A DNA stretch of 64,000 nucleotides, taken from the NCBI GenBank assembly GCA_963519845.1, contig CAUQNX010000001.1, positions 186,001 to 250,000 of the forward strand. Reading direction: 5' to 3'. The DNA comes from Moellerella sp963519845. GTDB lineage: Bacteria; Pseudomonadota; Gammaproteobacteria; Enterobacterales; Enterobacteriaceae. This document shows, piece after piece, positions 44,682 through 53,508 of the stretch. Position 1 is the stretch's first letter, and each line of letters starts with the position of its first letter. The position numbers and the translations under genes are program-made. The notes under the pieces are model-generated. The model was not told the origin of the DNA. It did no database searches and saw only the letters and a program-made list of their open reading frames with translations.

Positions 44682-45460
44682 GTTTTCCGGAGATCCCTGT
44701 CAATCATCACGTCAGTAAACCCATTCAGCTGGATGAACAGACGGCGAAACTAAAACAGACGCTGTTAAAAGACATTAAGCGCTCAGCTTATGTTTATCGC
44801 GTGGACTGCGGCGGCTGTAATGGCTGTGAAATCGAAATTTTCTCCGCGATCACCCCCGTTTTTGATGCTGAACGCTTTGGTATCAAAGTGGTGGCTTCGC
44901 CGCGTCATGCGGATATTCTGTTATTTACAGGCGCGGTAACCCGAGCAATGCGTATGCCTGCGCTACGCGCTTACGCTTCAGCTCCCGACCCTAAAATTTG
45001 TATCTCTTATGGCGCTTGTGGCTGTGGCGGTGGGATCTTCCATGATCTCTATTGTGTCTGGGGTGGCAGCGAACATATAGTCCCTATTGATGTGTGGATA
45101 CCCGGTTGTCCGCCAACGCCAGCCGCAACCATTTATGGATTCGCCGTAGCCTTGGGATTACTCGATCAAAAACTAAAAGGCCAAGATCACCAAGAGGCGG
45201 ACGATGAACGTGTCGAATTATTATTACCAAAGATCCCATTAGCAACACGAGTGATGATCGAACGGGAAGCTCGTCGCCAAGCAGGTTACTATCAGGGTCG
45301 AGAAATCAGCGATCGCTTCCTGACCTTATTGGAAAACGCCACGCCGGATCAAGTACAGAACACAATGAAAATCTGGCTAGATGAAGAGCAAGATCCGCGG
45401 TTGCGTGAGATCGTCAATCGGCTAGTAACGGTTTTACAACAAGGGGGCGTTCATGCCTGA
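44678..45460 (+). CDS. hyfI: Hydrogenase-4 small subunit, NuoB-like
   Basis: This 260-residue protein carries one [4Fe-4S] cluster next to the NiFe site. Cluster ligands lie in VDCGGCNGCEIE, ISYGACGCGGG and WIPGCPPTP, the NuoB pattern. E. coli HyfI is 252 residues. It overlaps both neighbours (4 bases with hyfH, 8 with hyfJ), which indicates coupled translation. Confidence 0.94.
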   Translation: MSFPEIPVNHHVSKPIQLDEQTAKLKQTLLKDIKRSAYVYRVDCGGCNGCEIEIFSAITPVFDAERFGIKVVASPRHADILLFTGAVTRAMRMPALRAYASAPDPKICISYGACGCGGGIFHDLYCVWGGSEHIVPIDVWIPGCPPTPAATIYGFAVALGLLDQKLKGQDHQEADDERVELLLPKIPLATRVMIEREARRQAGYYQGREISDRFLTLLENATPDQVQNTMKIWLDEEQDPRLREIVNRLVTVLQQGGVHA

Positions 45461-45887
45461 GCAAACTGCAACTCATAGTGATGAACAGGGAAAAGTAATT
45501 TTCTGGTCATTGCGCCAAAAATTCGTCGACAGTGATGACGATGTGCCGGAAGAAGCGCAACAAGTGATGTATTACTCACTGGCTATCGGCCACCATGTTG
45601 GCATGATCGACTGCTTGAAAACTGAACTAACTTGCCCCCTTGACGGCTACCAAGCTTGGGTTAATGCCCTGCCCGAAGGTGAAGCACGCCGTAAACTACA
45701 GGGATTAATCACCTTCGGCGAAATCAATATAGATTCAACTCATACCAACATGTTGGCACTAGCATTAGATCCCTTTATGACAGGAGATAATGCTGATTTT
45801 AGTGAGTGGAGCAAGACACTGATCCGCTTGCTGGGTGAAATTGAGAATGAACCAGCCATCTATTTGATAGTGAAGAGACGTCCATGA
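45453..45887 (+). CDS. hyfJ: Hydrogenase-4 component J (HycH-like)
   Basis: This 144-residue protein belongs to the HycH/HyfJ family of formate hydrogenlyase assembly factors; E. coli HyfJ is about 137 residues. Conserved stretches include VMYYSLAIGHHVGMIDCL and LPEGEARRKLQGLITFGEI. Its exact step in large-subunit maturation is not known. It overlaps the following protease gene by four bases. Confidence 0.92.
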   Translation: MPEQTATHSDEQGKVIFWSLRQKFVDSDDDVPEEAQQVMYYSLAIGHHVGMIDCLKTELTCPLDGYQAWVNALPEGEARRKLQGLITFGEINIDSTHTNMLALALDPFMTGDNADFSEWSKTLIRLLGEIENEPAIYLIVKRRP

Positions 45888-46384
45888 GTGAAACAACAGC
45901 TAAAAATGTCATGTTAGCCGTGGGTAATAGCATGATGGGCGATGATGGTGCGGGTCCACTATTATTCGATATGATGCAAGCAAATCCAGTCACCGATTGG
46001 ATTGCTATTAATGGTGGTAGTGCCCCGGAAAATGTGGCCCATCAGGTACGTGCATTACGACCACAACGTCTGCTTATTGTCGATGCTGCCGATATCGGTT
46101 TAACCCCCGGTGAAATCCGCATTATCGATCCTGATGATATTGCAGAAATGTTTATTATGAGCACACATAATTTGCCACTGAATTTCTTAATTGATCAATT
46201 GAAAGAAGATATCCAAGAAGTGATTTTTCTCGGTATTCAACCCGATTTAGTTGGTTTTTACTTACCTATGACTGAGAAAATCGAACAAGCTGTACAACAA
46301 GTGTACGCCGCCTTGCCTGAGTGGCAAGATTTAGGGGGGGTTACCCTACTTGAAGCGGAAGAGTATGACGACAAAGAAGCGTAA
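45884..46384 (+). CDS. hycI: Hydrogenase maturation protease, HycI family
   Basis: This 166-residue M52 endopeptidase removes the C-terminal tail of the large subunit after nickel insertion. Nickel-sensing residues are visible in GNSMMGDDGAG (Asp), IVDAADIG (Asp) and STHNLPL (His). In E. coli the hyf operon ends hyfR-focB and the protease is in the hyc operon; here the protease directly follows hyfJ and neither a regulator nor a formate channel is present. It should act on HyfG. Confidence 0.92.
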   Translation: MSETTAKNVMLAVGNSMMGDDGAGPLLFDMMQANPVTDWIAINGGSAPENVAHQVRALRPQRLLIVDAADIGLTPGEIRIIDPDDIAEMFIMSTHNLPLNFLIDQLKEDIQEVIFLGIQPDLVGFYLPMTEKIEQAVQQVYAALPEWQDLGGVTLLEAEEYDDKEA

Positions 46385-46417
46385 ATCCACCGTTAAATAA
46401 ATCGGTTTAATCAACAG

Positions 46418-46446
46418 TGCCAGCTCAATGACGAACTGGCATTTTT
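46418..46446 (+). terminator. Terminator of the hyf operon
   Basis: TGCCAG (46418-46423) pairs with CTGGCA (46436-46441), followed by five T residues. It separates the eleven-gene operon from the fdhF promoter. Confidence 0.72.
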
Positions 46447-46514
46447 ATATCACTTATCGCCAGAACATAGCCTCTAGCATCAAATTCTCTCCCCTATTTC
46501 TTATTTAGCTCCAG

Positions 46515-46530
46515 TGTCACTCAATTGACA
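46515..46530. promoter_or_regulatory. Inverted repeat upstream of fdhF
   Basis: TGTCA and TGACA are separated by 6 bp. It is close to, and may be a weaker companion of, the activator element at 46545-46560. Confidence 0.45.
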
Positions 46531-46544
46531 TAAGCGTGCTGAGT

Positions 46545-46560
46545 TCGACAATTTTGACGA
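46545..46560 (-). promoter_or_regulatory. Proposed FhlA/HyfR upstream activating sequence for fdhF
   Basis: Read on the minus strand this is TCGTCAAAATTGTCGA, one base different from the hydN element and close to the hyfA element. It lies 92 bp before the -24 box. The opposite orientation is compatible with enhancer action. Confidence 0.75.
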
Positions 46561-46652
46561 ATCAATTCAGAACACCCTTTTTCCTCACTCTCAGTCTAAA
46601 ATTACAGTCTATTTTTCAACAATTTAGTTTGTTTTCGCTCTATCACTAAAAT

Positions 46653-46668
46653 TGGCATAAACCCTGCA
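46653..46668 (+). promoter_or_regulatory. Sigma-54 promoter of fdhF
   Basis: TGGCATAAACCCTGCA has GG and GC ten bases apart. It lies about 60 bp before the fdhF start codon, matching the layout of E. coli fdhF. Confidence 0.88.
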
Positions 46669-46726
46669 TGAGTCATAGCGATAAGGCGGTATTTATCCGC
46701 TAATAGAAAATATAGGAGCAATGTTG

Positions 46727-48874
46727 ATGGAAAAAATCATCACCGTCTGCCCGTATTGCGCCTCAGGCTGTAAAATTTACCTGAAGGTGGAGAACGGGAA
46801 AATCATTGGCGCGGAGGGCGCAAATGGTCACACCAATGAAGGGGAACTCTGCCTTAAAGGTTATTATGGCTGGGACTTTATTCATGACACTAAAATTTTA
46901 ACCCCTCGTTTAAAAACCCCCATGATCCGCCGTCAACGTGGTGGCAAACTCGAGCCCGTCTCTTGGGAAGAAGCGATTGAATTTGCTAGCTCTCGGTTAT
47001 TGGCGATAAAAGAAAAATATGGTCCAAAAGCGATCATGACCACAGGCTCATCACGCGGTCCGGGTAATGAAGCCAACTTTGTGATGCAAAAATTTGTGCG
47101 TGCAGCTATCGGTAGTAATAATATCGACTGCTGCGCACGTGTCTGACACGGCCCTTCGGTTGCAGGTCTGCAGCGTTCGGTCGGTAATGGCGCAATGAGT
47201 AACTCAATTGTTGAAATTGAGGATACCAAATGTATTTTTGTCTTCGGTTATAATGCCGCGGACTCACACCCTATTGTTGCTCGCCGCATTCTAAAGGCGA
47301 AAGAGAAAGGGGCTCAGATTATTGTCTGCGATCCGCGTTATATAGAAACTGCGCGTATTGCTGATATTCATTTACCACTCAATAATGGTTCGAATATTGC
47401 GTTAATTAATGCATTTGCTCAGGTCATTATTGAAGAAAATCTACACGATAAAGGCTTTATTGAGCGTCACACCGAGCAGTTCGACGAATATTGCACTCTA
47501 GTTGCGCCTTATACTCCCGAGTCTGTTGAAGCGACAACGGGTATTAAAGCGGCCGATATTCGCAAAACAGCACGTATGTATGCGCAGGCAGAAAGTGCAG
47601 TCATTCTGTGGGGCATGGGTGTAACTCAGTTCTATCAGGGTGTTGAAACGGTTCGTGCGCTAACCAGCTTGGCGCTATTGACAGGTAATTTAGGTAAACC
47701 TAATGTGGGTGTTGGCCCGGTTCGTGGTCAAAATAATGTTCAGGGTGCCTGCGATATGGGTGCGCTGCCAAATACATTACCGGGTTATCAGTATGTCGAA
47801 GATCAAGCCTCACTCGACAAGTTTGCCAAATTCTGGGGCATCGACAAAATGCCTGATGAACTTGGTATCCCACTGAGTGAAGTGCCGCACTATATCGATG
47901 AAGGTATTTTAAAAGCACACTATGTGATGGGTGAAGATCCACTACAGACTGAGCCTGATCTAGCAACAATCCGCCGTACATTCGATAAACTGGAATTATT
48001 GATCGTTCAAGATATCTTTATGACCAAAACCGCAGCAATTGCTGATGTTATTTTCCCCGCTACATCATGGGGAGAACATGAAGGTGTCTATACCGCCGCT
48101 GACCGTGGTTTCCAACGCTTCTATAAAGCCGTTGAACCTGTGGGAGATGTAAAAACTGACTGGCAAATTATCAGTTTAATGTCGACTGCAATGGGTCTAC
48201 CTATGCATTACAACAACACCAAAGAAATTTGGGATGAGCTACGCGAACTCTGCCCAATTTATTATGGTGCGACCTATGAAAAAATGGCGGATCTAGCCTA
48301 TATTCAATGGCCATGTAGCACACTGGAAAGTGAAGGTACTGAATATCTGTATGACGGCGGTAACTTTGATACGCCAAACGGTAAAGGACAATTCTATACC
48401 TGCGACTGGCATCCACCGATTGATAAACTCAGTGATGAGTATCCGATGGTGCTGGCTACAGTTCGAGAAGTTGGCCATTACTCTTGCCGCTCAATGACGG
48501 GTAACTGTAAAGCACTGGCAGCACTAGCCGATGAACCTGGTTATATTCAGCTAAATACGCAAGATGCAAAAATGCTGGGTATTAAAGATCAGGAATTGGT
48601 TTGGGTCTCATCTCGTCAGGGTAAAGTGATTACCCGAGCGAAGATCAGTGATCGAACCAATAAAGGAGCTGTTTACATGACTTATCAATGGTGGATCGGC
48701 GCCTGTAATGAGCTAGTGGCTGAAAACCTTAGCCCTATTACTAAAACACCTGAATATAAATACTGTGCAGTGCGTGTTGAGCCAATTGCAGATCAACGTA
48801 AGGCTGAACATTATGTTCAACAGGAATATACGGGTATTAAACGCCGTCTGCGTGAAGCTGCTGAAGGCTGTTAA
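46727..48874 (+). CDS. fdhF: Selenocysteine formate dehydrogenase H
   Basis: This molybdenum enzyme oxidises formate to CO2 for formate hydrogenlyase. The coding frame is interrupted by TGA at 47144-47146, which is residue 140 and lies in CCARV-Sec-HGPSV, exactly the selenocysteine position of E. coli FdhF. Translation through it gives 715 residues, the same length as the E. coli enzyme. The N-terminus has the [4Fe-4S] motif CPYCASGCK and LCLKGYYG. ATG at 46727 is preferred to 46721 because AGGAG is then eight bases upstream. Homology continues to the end (TYQWWIGACNELVAENLSP). It must not be split or called a pseudogene. Confidence 0.97.
47144..47184 (+). promoter_or_regulatory. SECIS element directing selenocysteine insertion in fdhF
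   Basis: The 40 bases from the TGA form the bacterial selenocysteine hairpin. The apical part GGTTGCAGGTCTGCAGC keeps the bulged T and the AGGTCT loop needed by SelB. Compared with the E. coli sequence as I recall it, one stem base differs (CAC to CAG), creating a possible G-G mismatch. Confidence 0.85.
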
Positions 48875-48905
48875 GCACTAATATTTAACAATAAACTGAG
48901 CAGGA

Positions 48906-48923
48906 GACGGGATCACTCCCGTC
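48906..48923 (+). terminator. Hairpin after fdhF
   Basis: GACGGGA-TCAC-TCCCGTC is a stable 7-bp stem with a tetraloop, followed by ATCTTCT. The T-run is weak, but the position 31 bp after the fdhF stop fits a terminator. Confidence 0.65.
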
Positions 48924-49063
48924 ATCTTCTCACATCAAGGTACACAATTTCCTGCAGAAAAACTCATATGAATTAATCTATAAATCATATTTGATACTTA
49001 TAGTTGGATACATTTTGACTTATAAAATACTATAGATATAATATTTTATATTTAGGATGATAT

Positions 49064-50065
49064 ATGAGCTATAATATTAATTCCCCTCAGGATGGTCAAT
49101 ATTGTAACCAACCTTATTGGCCGGCACTAAAATTAATATTAAGCTCTCTTATCGTTTTCAATTATTATTTAGGATTAAATTCTAACGTTAAATATGATTT
49201 TTCTCTATTAATAAATATTTTCAATTTAACATTAATTCCCATGTTTGTTTTTATAGCCGCTTATACCACTAAAAATATAACTTGGAAAAATTGGCGTCAT
49301 CATTTAATTCCATCAGTCATAATCTATATTACATTTCAGACAGTCGATTCAATCCCTCATTACTTATCAGGAACATTAACGCTCAGTTCCTATCTTCTTT
49401 TCCCTCAAAATGGTGTTTGGTTTTTTTTAGCCACCCTTATTTGGCAATCTGTTTTTTTATTACTAGCAGCCTCTATTAAAAACAGTGATTTTTGGTTACT
49501 GATGATATTGATATGCTCACTGATAGCCGCTTTTATTGCAAATAATTTTTTATTAGAAATATCAACGCTATTTTCTATAATTTACTATTTTCCATTTTTT
49601 ATAATGGCCTATTTTTGTAATGAAAAAAGATTATCATGGATTCGTCAGCAATCTTTTTTTATCATTCTACCGGTTATAGCTCTAACTCTATTTATTTTAT
49701 ATTATAACTCGAACATTACTTATTTTCTTACAAATGAGTTAGGATTAAGAATATTTGAGCATAATTTTTCAATCTATATTTTTTCATTTTTACTAGGAGT
49801 AATATTGGGTGGGATAATCATTTACGCCGATCCCTCTAGAGTTTTATTTGAAAAAGTATCAGCTAATGCTTTGGGCGTATATTTGATTCATCCAATTATT
49901 TGTTTTATTTTACTGGAAATCGTAAATTATTTAAGAATACAGATAGGATTACTATCGATAATCATATTAACTTTAATCACTATCGTAACGACTCTTCTTT
50001 TGGCTACAATTCCTTTTATTCATTGGTTTATTAACCCAACCTTATCTAAAATTAAAAGTCCATAA
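49064..50065 (+). CDS. Acyltransferase-3-like integral membrane protein
   Basis: This is a 333-residue protein with about ten hydrophobic segments, matching the acyltransferase-3 (OafA/WecH/NodX-like) family in size and layout, with FIAAYTTKNITWKNWRHHLI after the second segment and LGVYLIHPIICFILLE near the end. These proteins O-acetylate surface sugars or osmoregulated glucans. The usual N-terminal catalytic His of the family is not clear here, since the first segment reads LKLILSSLIVFNYYL. The gene is much more AT-rich than fdhF and fhlA on either side, which suggests later insertion. It has its own terminator. Confidence 0.7.
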   Translation: MSYNINSPQDGQYCNQPYWPALKLILSSLIVFNYYLGLNSNVKYDFSLLINIFNLTLIPMFVFIAAYTTKNITWKNWRHHLIPSVIIYITFQTVDSIPHYLSGTLTLSSYLLFPQNGVWFFLATLIWQSVFLLLAASIKNSDFWLLMILICSLIAAFIANNFLLEISTLFSIIYYFPFFIMAYFCNEKRLSWIRQQSFFIILPVIALTLFILYYNSNITYFLTNELGLRIFEHNFSIYIFSFLLGVILGGIIIYADPSRVLFEKVSANALGVYLIHPIICFILLEIVNYLRIQIGLLSIIILTLITIVTTLLLATIPFIHWFINPTLSKIKSP

Positions 50066-50199
50066 TTAAAATTAAAAACATTATTTTTACAATAAATAAT
50101 AGTGAATTTTAATATCTGTTATAGCGATTGTTAGATAGAATGGAATTTAAATCCTGTTTATAACCTAAACACAGAACTGACTCAAGTACTGGCGTATAT

Positions 50200-50243
50200 A
50201 AAAACCAGAGATAATATTAATTCCCTCTGGTTTTTCTGTTTTT
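50200..50243 (+). terminator. Terminator after the acyltransferase gene
   Basis: AAAACCAGAG (50201-50210) pairs with CTCTGGTTTT (50225-50234), followed by TCTGTTTTT. It is a strong intrinsic terminator on the plus strand. Confidence 0.85.
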
Positions 50244-50474
50244 GCTTAGCGATTAAAAAAACCACAAAATAAATTCGCGTTAAGATTTATTGTTAAATAA
50301 TATCTTCGACTCAGCTAAACTCGCTAACGATATATTCACATATAGGGATAGTTATATCTTCGTTTAGCAATATATAAACCAAATGATAATAATTTTTATT
50401 AGTAGTACAAGTGTAAATGAAATATAGAAATTATTTATTTTAAATAATATTTAATTAAGAATAGTTCTTAATAA
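50244..50474. other. Intergenic region with an imperfect inverted repeat downstream of the activator gene
   Basis: It is AT-rich and has no reading frame. GCTAACGATATA (about 50323-50334) and TATATCTTCGTTTAGC (about 50353-50368) form an imperfect stem that could end the minus-strand fhlA transcript. Confidence 0.4.
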
Positions 50475-52091
50475 TTAATTAGTATCATTCTCAAACAGAT
50501 CTTGAATTGAAATACCTAATCGCTGCATACGAGACAACAAGGTTGTGCGTTTTAGACCAAGTCGCATAGCCGCCCCTCTGGCTCCCGCAACAACACCATT
50601 AGTGGCTTTTAGCGCATCAATAATACGCAAACGCTCCGTTTCATCATTTTCAGGTGCGGCAGTTTGCATTTTACGCTCAAGAGCACTGGGGGTCTCTAAA
50701 GCACTTTTTAAGCGCGAATGCTTTGGGATATTCAGTTCATGAAGCTGTATATTTAAGGTGTTACCCCGCGTTAAGATCACCGCCCGTTCAATCACATTTT
50801 CCAGTTCACGGACATTGCCCGGCCATGGGTAACGAGCCAGTTGCTCCAGTGCATCACGCGGAATACAATCGATTTTACGATTCATTCGCTGTGCTATTTT
50901 CTGGGTAAAATGGGTGGCGAGTAACGAAATATCTTCAGGTCGCTCCCGTAACGGTGGGATCAAAATAGGGAAAACATTGAGACGATAATAGAGATCTTCG
51001 CGAAACTCTCGCTCATCAGTCATTAATTTAAGATCTCGGTTGGTCGCCGCGATTAAGCGTACATCCACGGGGATCACCTTATTGCCGCCAATCCGCTCAA
51101 TCTCACGCTCTTGCAGAACTCGCAATAATTTTGGTTGTAGATCTAATGGCATATCGCCGATTTCATCTAAAAATAGCGTACTTTTATCGGCCATCTCAAA
51201 ACGGCCAATATGAGTGGTGGTAGCGCCAGTAAATGCCCCTTTATCATGACCAAACAAGTCACTTTCTAACAAGCCAGAAGGGATAGCAGCACAGTTCATT
51301 TTTATCATACTGCGGCGATGACGTTGACTTAAACGGTGGATCGCACGGGCTATAAGCTCTTTTCCGGTTCCTGTTTCTCCGAGGATCAACACAGTACTAT
51401 CGCTAGGTGCGACCAAATCGATCTGCTCCAGAACATTGCGCATCGCATCACTCTGGTAGATGATTTCGCTAAAGCTATCATTCTTGTGGATCTGCTCATT
51501 AAGCCATAAATTTTCGTGTTTTAAACTATCTTTTAAGCGTGTAATTTCACCGTAAGCCGCCGCATTATCCACTGCAATAGCAAAGCGAGCCGCTATTTGC
51601 TTAAGCAACTTACAGTTATCTTCGGTGAATATCTCATTGTTTTCATGTGATAAAACTAGTACTCCTAGCGCTTTATGGTTAAACGCTAGTGGCAATAATA
51701 AAGTTTCGGTCATCCCTTGTTCGCTAATATGCTGATACAAAGGATTTTGCGGGAGATTATCCAACGTCAAACGTAGTGGTTGATTATCATCGAGCGCCTT
51801 GGCTAGATCAGGATGTAACTCATTGAGATTAAATTGATTTTTTTCAACCGGATACGTTTTCTTATAATAGCTTGAATAGCATAAATAAAACGCAGAGCTA
51901 TGATTATCACATAAGGCAATACTAATTTGGCTTAAACCAAAAAATCGGTGAATTTCACGGGAAACTTCTGCAACAACCCCATCTATTTCTAGATGAGATA
52001 ATACAGAGTTGGTTATATCAACCAGTATTCGATATTGATCACGTTCATGGCGCAGGCGTTCAGTGATATCCACAAATTCTCCACTCGTCAT
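50475..52091 (-). CDS. fhlA: Sigma-54-dependent formate regulon activator, short FhlA/HyfR type
   Basis: This 538-residue enhancer-binding protein has one GAF domain (about 20-180), a short linker, an AAA+ domain (Walker A GETGTGKE at 238-245, GAFTGA at 285-290, Walker B LFLDE at 306-310) and a Fis-type HTH (about 495-525, GVVAGARGAAMRLGLKRTTL). E. coli FhlA has about 692 residues with two N-terminal GAF domains; the first is missing here, and homology starts at the second (RDQYRILVDITNSVLSHL). It would activate hyfA, fdhF and hydN through the shared 16-bp elements. I see no remnant of the lost domain upstream. Confidence 0.92.
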   Translation of the reverse strand: MTSGEFVDITERLRHERDQYRILVDITNSVLSHLEIDGVVAEVSREIHRFFGLSQISIALCDNHSSAFYLCYSSYYKKTYPVEKNQFNLNELHPDLAKALDDNQPLRLTLDNLPQNPLYQHISEQGMTETLLLPLAFNHKALGVLVLSHENNEIFTEDNCKLLKQIAARFAIAVDNAAAYGEITRLKDSLKHENLWLNEQIHKNDSFSEIIYQSDAMRNVLEQIDLVAPSDSTVLILGETGTGKELIARAIHRLSQRHRRSMIKMNCAAIPSGLLESDLFGHDKGAFTGATTTHIGRFEMADKSTLFLDEIGDMPLDLQPKLLRVLQEREIERIGGNKVIPVDVRLIAATNRDLKLMTDEREFREDLYYRLNVFPILIPPLRERPEDISLLATHFTQKIAQRMNRKIDCIPRDALEQLARYPWPGNVRELENVIERAVILTRGNTLNIQLHELNIPKHSRLKSALETPSALERKMQTAAPENDETERLRIIDALKATNGVVAGARGAAMRLGLKRTTLLSRMQRLGISIQDLFENDTN

Positions 52092-52352
52092 TCTTCAAAG
52101 TACAGATATATTAGCGGCTTTCAATGACTCAAATTGCTCAACTTTGTCAATTCATCGAAATTGCTAGACTTCTATCATTCTGCCCTTTAAAGATTTAGGG
52201 TTTTAATAAATATTGCTACAGTAATTAATACTATTATTGTAATGACAATATAAAAAAATAATATCAATGTCTGATTTAACTTTGATCCAATCCCCTATTT
52301 TTTAATACTAAAATTCGATATATAATTAACTATATAGCGAATTTTGGTATTA

Positions 52353-52368
52353 TCGTCAAAAATGTCGA
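52353..52368 (+). promoter_or_regulatory. Proposed FhlA/HyfR upstream activating sequence for hydN
   Basis: TCGTCAAAAATGTCGA is the best-conserved copy of the element also found upstream of hyfA and fdhF. TGTCGATATCCGTGACGA overlaps it on the right and may form a second half. The -24 box is 93 bp further on. The rest of the 468-bp gap to 52559 is AT-rich. Confidence 0.77.
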
Positions 52369-52461
52369 TATCCGTGACGATATATTTTGATCATCATTTT
52401 TATATTAATAACTTATTTTATTAATTAGCTGATTTAACTCAATTAAAATAATTTTACGAAC

Positions 52462-52477
52462 TGGCACGATGAATGCT
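52462..52477 (+). promoter_or_regulatory. Sigma-54 promoter of hydN-hypA-hypC
   Basis: TGGCACGATGAATGCT matches the -24/-12 consensus, with GG and GC ten bases apart and TGGCAC intact. Transcription would start near 52488, which rules out a hydN start codon upstream of that point. Confidence 0.9.
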
Positions 52478-52559
52478 TAATATTGGTTATTCTAACCAAA
52501 AGACGGTGTGTCGGTTCCTTCGACAATTAATGCCGTCATGCATCATTCAGGAGAGTATG

Positions 52560-53111
52560 ATGAACCGTTTCATCATTGCAGACCCAAAAAAATGTATTGG
52601 CTGTCACACTTGTGAAGTTGCCTGTGTTGTTTCTCACCAAGAGCAAGAGACAGGTATTGAAACCATGATCAAAGATGGGTTTTATCCCCGTATTCACGTT
52701 ATGAAGGGATATACCATCAGTACTGCTGTCGTTTGTCGTCAATGTGAAGACGCTCCCTGCGCTAACGTCTGCCCAAATGGTGCGATCAGCCGAAAAGACG
52801 ATTTTGTTTGTGTCGATCAAGCCAAATGTATCGGTTGTAAAACCTGCGTGATTGCCTGTCCTTATGGCACAATGGAAGTGATTAGTCGTCCCGTTGAGCA
52901 ACAGCAGATGACGGCTTTAAATACCGTTCAGCAATATCGCGCAGAAGCACATAAATGCGATTTGTGTCATACCCGCGAGAATGGACCTGCCTGTGTTGAG
53001 GTATGCCCTACTCACGCACTGATAGTGGTTGATCGTAATCGTATGGATGAACTGGTTAAAGAACGCCGTCGCAGAGCCGCTTTTGACATGCCTCATGATT
53101 TATTACCTTAA
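52560..53111 (+). CDS. hydN: HydN-type four-cluster ferredoxin electron carrier
   Basis: This 183-residue protein has sixteen cysteines for four [4Fe-4S] clusters: CIGCHTCEVAC, CRQCEDAPCANVCP, CIGCKTCVIACP and CDLCHTRENGPACVEVCP. It is slightly longer than E. coli HydN (about 175) and is a paralogue of HyfA. ATG at 52560 is chosen because CAGGAGAG lies just upstream and the reading frame further up crosses the sigma-54 promoter. It is first in the hydN-hypA-hypC operon and would serve electron transfer from FdhF. Confidence 0.92.
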   Translation: MNRFIIADPKKCIGCHTCEVACVVSHQEQETGIETMIKDGFYPRIHVMKGYTISTAVVCRQCEDAPCANVCPNGAISRKDDFVCVDQAKCIGCKTCVIACPYGTMEVISRPVEQQQMTALNTVQQYRAEAHKCDLCHTRENGPACVEVCPTHALIVVDRNRMDELVKERRRRAAFDMPHDLLP

Positions 53112-53124
53112 GAGATAGTGAATT

Positions 53125-53466
53125 ATGCATGAAGTGACTTTGTGCCAAAATGCCATCGAGATCATTGAACAGCAAGCCCAGCTGAGTGGCGCCAAACGCG
53201 TCACTTCAGTCTGGCTTGAGCTCAGTACCGTTTCTTGTATTGAAGAAAACGCGCTACGATTTTGTTTTGATATTGTTTGCCGTAATACGCTGGCTCAGGG
53301 GGCGGAGCTCAATATTCATATTGTGCCTGCCCAAGCTTGGTGTCGAGAGTGTCAGCAGACAATTAGCATTGCACGCTTTGATTCGAGTTGTTCACATTGT
53401 GGTAGCCATAATCTACAAATTGACAGTAGTGATGCTATGCGGGTTAAACAAATTGAAGTTGAATAA
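53125..53466 (+). CDS. hypA: Hydrogenase nickel-insertion protein HypA
   Basis: This 113-residue metallochaperone starts MHE, whose His2 binds nickel, and has the two zinc-binding CxxC pairs CRECQQ and CSHCGS. It delivers nickel to the HyfG precursor with HypB. HypB is not encoded next to it; the gene that follows is hypC, so the usual hypABCDE order is broken. Confidence 0.93.
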   Translation: MHEVTLCQNAIEIIEQQAQLSGAKRVTSVWLELSTVSCIEENALRFCFDIVCRNTLAQGAELNIHIVPAQAWCRECQQTISIARFDSSCSHCGSHNLQIDSSDAMRVKQIEVE

Positions 53467-53508
53467 CCTGTCTTATAAGCGATATTATCGATGAGTTAGG
53501 AGTCGATT

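Noticed and set aside
46721..48874. fdhF appears as two open frames separated by a stop, like a pseudogene or frameshift.
   Set aside because: The stop is a TGA in the same frame at the known selenocysteine position and is followed by a SECIS hairpin; homology and length are intact.
52141..52165. A further copy of the activator element in front of fhlA.
   Set aside because: TTGTCAATTCATCGAAA has similar arms but the spacing is one base off and no sigma-54 promoter faces fhlA.
52473..52559. A longer hydN reading frame starting at ATG 52473.
   Set aside because: That codon lies inside the sigma-54 promoter, before the expected transcription start; the ribosome site supports 52560.
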